A program made the translations under genes and the position numbers. A model generated the notes under the pieces. It saw only the letters and a program-made list of their open reading frames with translations, did no database searches and was not told where the DNA came from. A stretch of DNA of 64,000 nucleotides from Bacteroidia bacterium. GTDB taxonomy: Bacteria > Bacteroidota > Bacteroidia > Cytophagales > JAAEPT01. How positions within the stretch are numbered: position 1 is the stretch's first letter; each line of letters starts with the position of its first letter. The DNA lies in contig JAUIJC010000016.1 of NCBI GenBank assembly GCA_030431525.1, positions 39,581-103,580 on the forward strand, written 5' to 3'. This document shows positions 61,442 to 64,000 of this stretch, piece after piece.

Positions 61442-62551
61442 TCATCGTTGATGGAACTTGATGATTTGTTCGCTTACATAATCAATGTCTTCATCCTTCA
61501 TTCCACAGAAAAGGGGAAGACTCAAACACGTTCCAGCAATTTCCTCGGCAAGAGGGAAGGCGCCCCGTTCATAGCCCAACTCACTGTAAGCTTCCTGCAA
61601 ATGTGGTGGTACGGGGTAGTGAATCAAAGTGGAGATTCCCTGCTCTTGAAGGAATTTTTGAAGTGTTTCTCTTTGGTAAGTCCTTACCACAAAAAGGTGA
61701 AAAACACTGGTAGCGCCTTCCGCCAATGTTGGAAGAGCTAATTCATTGAGACCTTTCAGGTTTTCGAGATACCTGTTGGCTATTCGATTCCGGTCATTTG
61801 ACCAATCATTCAGTCGGCGAAGTTTTATACTTAGGATACCAGCTTGCAACTCATCAAGTCTGGAGTTTACGCCCTTCACAATATTGTAGTATTTCTCATG
61901 CGAGCCATAGTTGCGAAGCACCCGAGCGGTCTGTTCCAAGGTGGAATCATTGGTCGTAATGGCACCCGCATCGCCTAAGGCTCCCAGGTTTTTACCAGGG
62001 TAAAAGCTTGTAGCATTTATGTCGCCAAATCCTCCAGTGATTTTGCCATTGAAGGTAGCGCCTTGCGATTGAGCATTGTCCTCAACAACATAGAGGTTGT
62101 GCTTTTTTGCCAAGTCCATGATGGCGTCCATTTCACAGGCTTGACCATAAAGGTGCACAGGCATAATCGCCTTGGTGCGTGGTGTAATGCTTTGCTCAAT
62201 AAGCGAAGGATCAAGATTAAAGGTGTCAATCCGTGGCTCCACAAAAACGGGGGTGGCCCCGACATTTGAAATGGCCAATACGCTGGCGATATAGGTGTTT
62301 GAGGGAACAATCACCTCGTCACCTTCTTGGATGCCAAGAGCACGCAATGCTAAATGAAGCGCGTCCAGGCCGTTTCCTACTCCGATGCAATAGTTGGTTT
62401 GGCAAAATTGAGCATAATGCTCTTCAAACTTTTTTACCCTTTCCCCCAAAATATATTGTTTGGAGTCGAAGAACTCCTCAAAGTTTTGCATGACCTCTTC
62501 TTTGATCTTGAGATTCATGTTTTCAAAACAAACAAAGGGAATGTTTCTCAT
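61442..62551 (-). CDS. DegT/DnrJ/EryC1/StrS sugar aminotransferase
   Basis: A 369-residue PLP enzyme. The start is the ATG at 62551 ([13 protein letters not shown]); in-frame upstream codons to 62599 reach the edge of the insertion element and are rejected. The PLP lysine is in [16 protein letters not shown] near residue 185 and '[13 protein letters not shown]' supplies the cofactor Asp. These enzymes make amino sugars such as those used by surface polysaccharides; sequence suggests a FdtB/WecE-like role but the sugar is unknown. The IS element is inserted 23 bases before the ATG and may have replaced its promoter. Confidence 0.9.
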   Translation of the reverse strand: MRNIPFVCFENMNLKIKEEVMQNFEEFFDSKQYILGERVKKFEEHYAQFCQTNYCIGVGNGLDALHLALRALGIQEGDEVIVPSNTYIASVLAISNVGATPVFVEPRIDTFNLDPSLIEQSITPRTKAIMPVHLYGQACEMDAIMDLAKKHNLYVVEDNAQSQGATFNGKITGGFGDINATSFYPGKNLGALGDAGAITTNDSTLEQTARVLRNYGSHEKYYNIVKGVNSRLDELQAGILSIKLRRLNDWSNDRNRIANRYLENLKGLNELALPTLAEGATSVFHLFVVRTYQRETLQKFLQEQGISTLIHYPVPPHLQEAYSELGYERGAFPLAEEIAGTCLSLPLFCGMKDEDIDYVSEQIIKFHQR

Positions 62552-62574
62552 TGTGTTTTTTTCGTTACAAATTA

Positions 62575-62592
62575 CATAGATGGGTATAACAA
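62575..62592 (+). repeat. left terminal inverted repeat of the IS1595 element
   Basis: CATAGATGGGTATAACAA, perfect complement of 63975-63992. Confidence 0.9.
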
Positions 62593-62622
62593 AAAGCAAA
62601 GTCTGATAAAACTTTGCTTTTC
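62591..62622 (-). terminator. terminator inside the left end of the IS element
   Basis: AAAAGCAAAGT pairs with ACTTTGCTTTT around CTGATAAA. On the minus strand a U-run follows, so it should stop read-through from the passenger gene into the downstream aminotransferase. Confidence 0.8.
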
Positions 62623-62628
62623 ATGTAC

Positions 62629-62940
62629 TTACAAAAAGAGTTTGATGTTTCTAATATCTTTTTTCACCTGTCTTTCAAATGAAGTACCATCTGCTTTATA
62701 TTGGTCAGCTTCGTTTTCTAAAGAGGCAACCAATATAGCTTTAGGGATTAACATTTTGTTGTGATTTTCATCCCATCCATCTACATCAATAGCACCACTA
62801 ATAATTGCTCTCTCAATAGACTTTCTGATATGTGGGATAGCATCATCTAACATTTGGTTGGTGAGTTCTGAAATTTTGTCTGCATTAGATTCAGGCTCCC
62901 CTGTGTAATTCTCAAACGTACTAATAAATTTGTCTTTCAT
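62629..62940 (-). CDS. passenger protein of the IS1595 element, unknown function
   Basis: A 103-residue protein from the ATG at 62940. It is largely helical ('SNADKISELTNQMLDDAIPHIRKSIERAIISGAIDVDGW', then 'ASLENEADQYKADGTSFERQVKKDIRNIKLFL'), acidic in the first part and basic at the end. It lies between the transposase and the left end, in the transposase direction, 50 bases after it. IS1595 members are known to carry accessory genes. No family recognised. Possible roles are regulation of transposition or host benefit, but nothing in the sequence decides. Confidence 0.6.
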   Translation of the reverse strand: MKDKFISTFENYTGEPESNADKISELTNQMLDDAIPHIRKSIERAIISGAIDVDGWDENHNKMLIPKAILVASLENEADQYKADGTSFERQVKKDIRNIKLFL

Positions 62941-62990
62941 AATGTTGTATTTTTTTAGAATGGTAGTCAACCACACTTACTATATATCCT

Positions 62991-63923
62991 TTATCGTAGT
63001 CCGAATTCCGCTTTCTTTGGGATATCTTTTCGTAGCAACGGAAGATGTGAGATGCCTTTCATGATAGCAGAATGGAAGCAGACATCTTTCCATTGACTCC
63101 TGTTGATTCTGAATGAGAACTCATTCATGTACCCTTCAATATGTGGCGCTGAAACGTGATGGTGGATGCCTCTAACCCAAGACTTAAACTGTTGGATAGC
63201 AATATTCATCGGGTGAGTTGTGTTCTTCATGTTCTCTTCATCAGATGCTATATTCCAGACCTTCCTTAATGGAAGATAGGAAGTCCATCCATCAGTGAAC
63301 ACGGATGCAGTTTTGCTGATGAATTTGTCGAATATGGTTCTCAGGTCATTTGTGCTGTAATCATTGATTCGAAGACCGTAAACCCTTTTAATTTTGTTTT
63401 CGGAAGTAGTTTCAACCGCAACAACCATCTTTCGCTTCTTGCTCTTACCACTCCTACCTGTCATTCCAATCTCATATCCACCGACAACGAATTCATCAAC
63501 ATACACCTTGCTTCCTTCATCGACACCCATCGGCTTCTCACCACTTGATTTAAGTGACTCCCGATACTTTCTCATGAACAACCAAGCGGTGTTTCTGTTG
63601 ATTCCATACCTCCTCGAAATCTGCAAGTCACTCATTGACTTGGTGGAAGCGGATATCTCAAAGATGATATGAAAGGCTTTCAGTATCGAAAATTTGAGTC
63701 CATGAAAGATTGTGTTCTGTGTAGGCGAATGAATCTTCCTACACTTCTTACAGACTCTTGAGTGTGGCTTAGTTCCGTCCCAATAGTGGTTATGACCACA
63801 TTTGGTACATACAAACCCATCAGCCCATTTGAAGTTTGACAGATACCTCAGACAGTCATCTTCAGTCTTGAATCTGTTGATGAAATCGAAAAGGACTGTG
63901 GATTTGAACGGTAGTGAATGCAT
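62991..63923 (-). CDS. IS1595-family (ISXO2-like) transposase
   Basis: A 310-residue transposase. The N-terminal zinc ribbon has CTKCGH and CKKCRK (about 38-61). A helix-turn-helix-like stretch follows (DLQISRRYGINRNTAWLFMRKYRE). The ISXO2 DDE domain has YVDEFVVGG (about 142), VFTDGWTSYLPL (about 213) and HHVSAPHIEGYMNEFSFRINR (about 256-276), the Asp-Asp-Asn/Glu-type triad region. It is full length with intact inverted ends outside, so the element may be active. Start ATG at 63923. Confidence 0.93.
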   Translation of the reverse strand: MHSLPFKSTVLFDFINRFKTEDDCLRYLSNFKWADGFVCTKCGHNHYWDGTKPHSRVCKKCRKIHSPTQNTIFHGLKFSILKAFHIIFEISASTKSMSDLQISRRYGINRNTAWLFMRKYRESLKSSGEKPMGVDEGSKVYVDEFVVGGYEIGMTGRSGKSKKRKMVVAVETTSENKIKRVYGLRINDYSTNDLRTIFDKFISKTASVFTDGWTSYLPLRKVWNIASDEENMKNTTHPMNIAIQQFKSWVRGIHHHVSAPHIEGYMNEFSFRINRSQWKDVCFHSAIMKGISHLPLLRKDIPKKAEFGLR

Positions 63924-63974
63924 GGAATAACATCATTTGAGTTGATGCTATTATATACGTGAGGCTCTAAAAGG

Positions 63975-63992
63975 TTGTTATACCCATCTATG
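63975..63992 (-). repeat. right terminal inverted repeat of the IS1595 element
   Basis: TTGTTATACCCATCTATG, perfect complement of 62575-62592. Confidence 0.9.
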
Positions 63993-64000
63993 CAATTCGT

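Larger units (their letters stand above)
62575..63992. mobile_element. complete IS1595-family insertion sequence with a passenger gene
   Basis: A 1418-base element bounded by perfect 18-base inverted ends (62575-62592 and 63975-63992, each CATAGATGGGTATAACAA inward). It carries an intact ISXO2-type transposase (62991-63923) and a 103-residue passenger (62629-62940), both on the minus strand, and a terminator hairpin near the left end. No clear 8-base target duplication is visible, but the window ends eight bases past the right end. Confidence 0.9.

Noticed and set aside
62567..64000. 8-base target-site duplication around the IS1595 element
   Set aside because: Left flank ACAAATTA and right flank CAATTCGT are not identical. 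Only loosely AT-similar, so not claimed.

Overview
The window looks like chromosomal DNA from a Bacteroidota bacterium, most likely order Cytophagales (order is inference). Supporting signs are many signal-peptide lipoproteins, a subtilase with a type IX secretion tail, a DUF5686/CarboxypepD_reg outer-membrane protein, a CzcA/CusA pump fused to its outer-membrane factor, ComEC without a clear metallo-beta-lactamase domain, and several -7 promoter elements of the TAnnTTTG type. No rRNA, tRNA or CRISPR array was seen.

Layout. 1-3942: secreted protein and M48 metalloprotease. 4193-9930: heavy-metal efflux adaptor and a fused RND pump/outer-membrane factor, with a DtxR-like palindrome upstream. 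10147-12293: two rhodaneses and a sterol-desaturase-family enzyme, between repeat-rich spacers. 12653-14006: xseA and xseB, xseB being a short overlapping gene. 14050-16443: an AT-rich block of small unrecognised genes. 16458-25780: lipoproteins, an LRAT/NlpC-like protein, 2-oxoacid dehydrogenase E2, CinA, subtilase and GH15. 25995-33583: topoisomerase IV subunit A, DUF6804-like protein, TrmH, DUF5686 protein and TPR lipoprotein. 33709-37253: thrS-infC-rpmI-rplT, with infC apparently starting at AUU. 37377-47724: GrpB, RuvC, a lipid/glycosyltransferase pair, TilS, ComEC and a large lipoprotein. 47817-50558: ABC ATPase, FtsX-like permease and lipoprotein. 50590-51271: a candidate structured RNA and a long hairpin leader. 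51272-58645: nuoH-I-J-(TPR gene)-K-L-M. 58731-61333: DUF3298-like lipoprotein, DUF445 protein and GT14. 61442-62551: a DegT-family sugar aminotransferase. 62575-63992: a complete IS1595-family element with a passenger gene.

The non-coding DNA is the unusual part. (1) The E2 gene and the nuoH operon share a hairpin leader element in the same orientation, each just downstream of a TAnnTTTG motif, and the terminal stems covary. (2) Seven spacers carry degenerate tandem heptamers, mostly as inverted pairs, concentrated in the nuo and thrS-rplT operons. (3) Five REP-like hairpins around 10.7-12.5 kb show a compensatory stem change and are nested in a second inverted-repeat family. (4) A candidate RNA of about 350 nt on the minus strand ends in a strong terminator and begins next to a CRP-like palindrome. 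All functional readings of these non-coding elements are inference.
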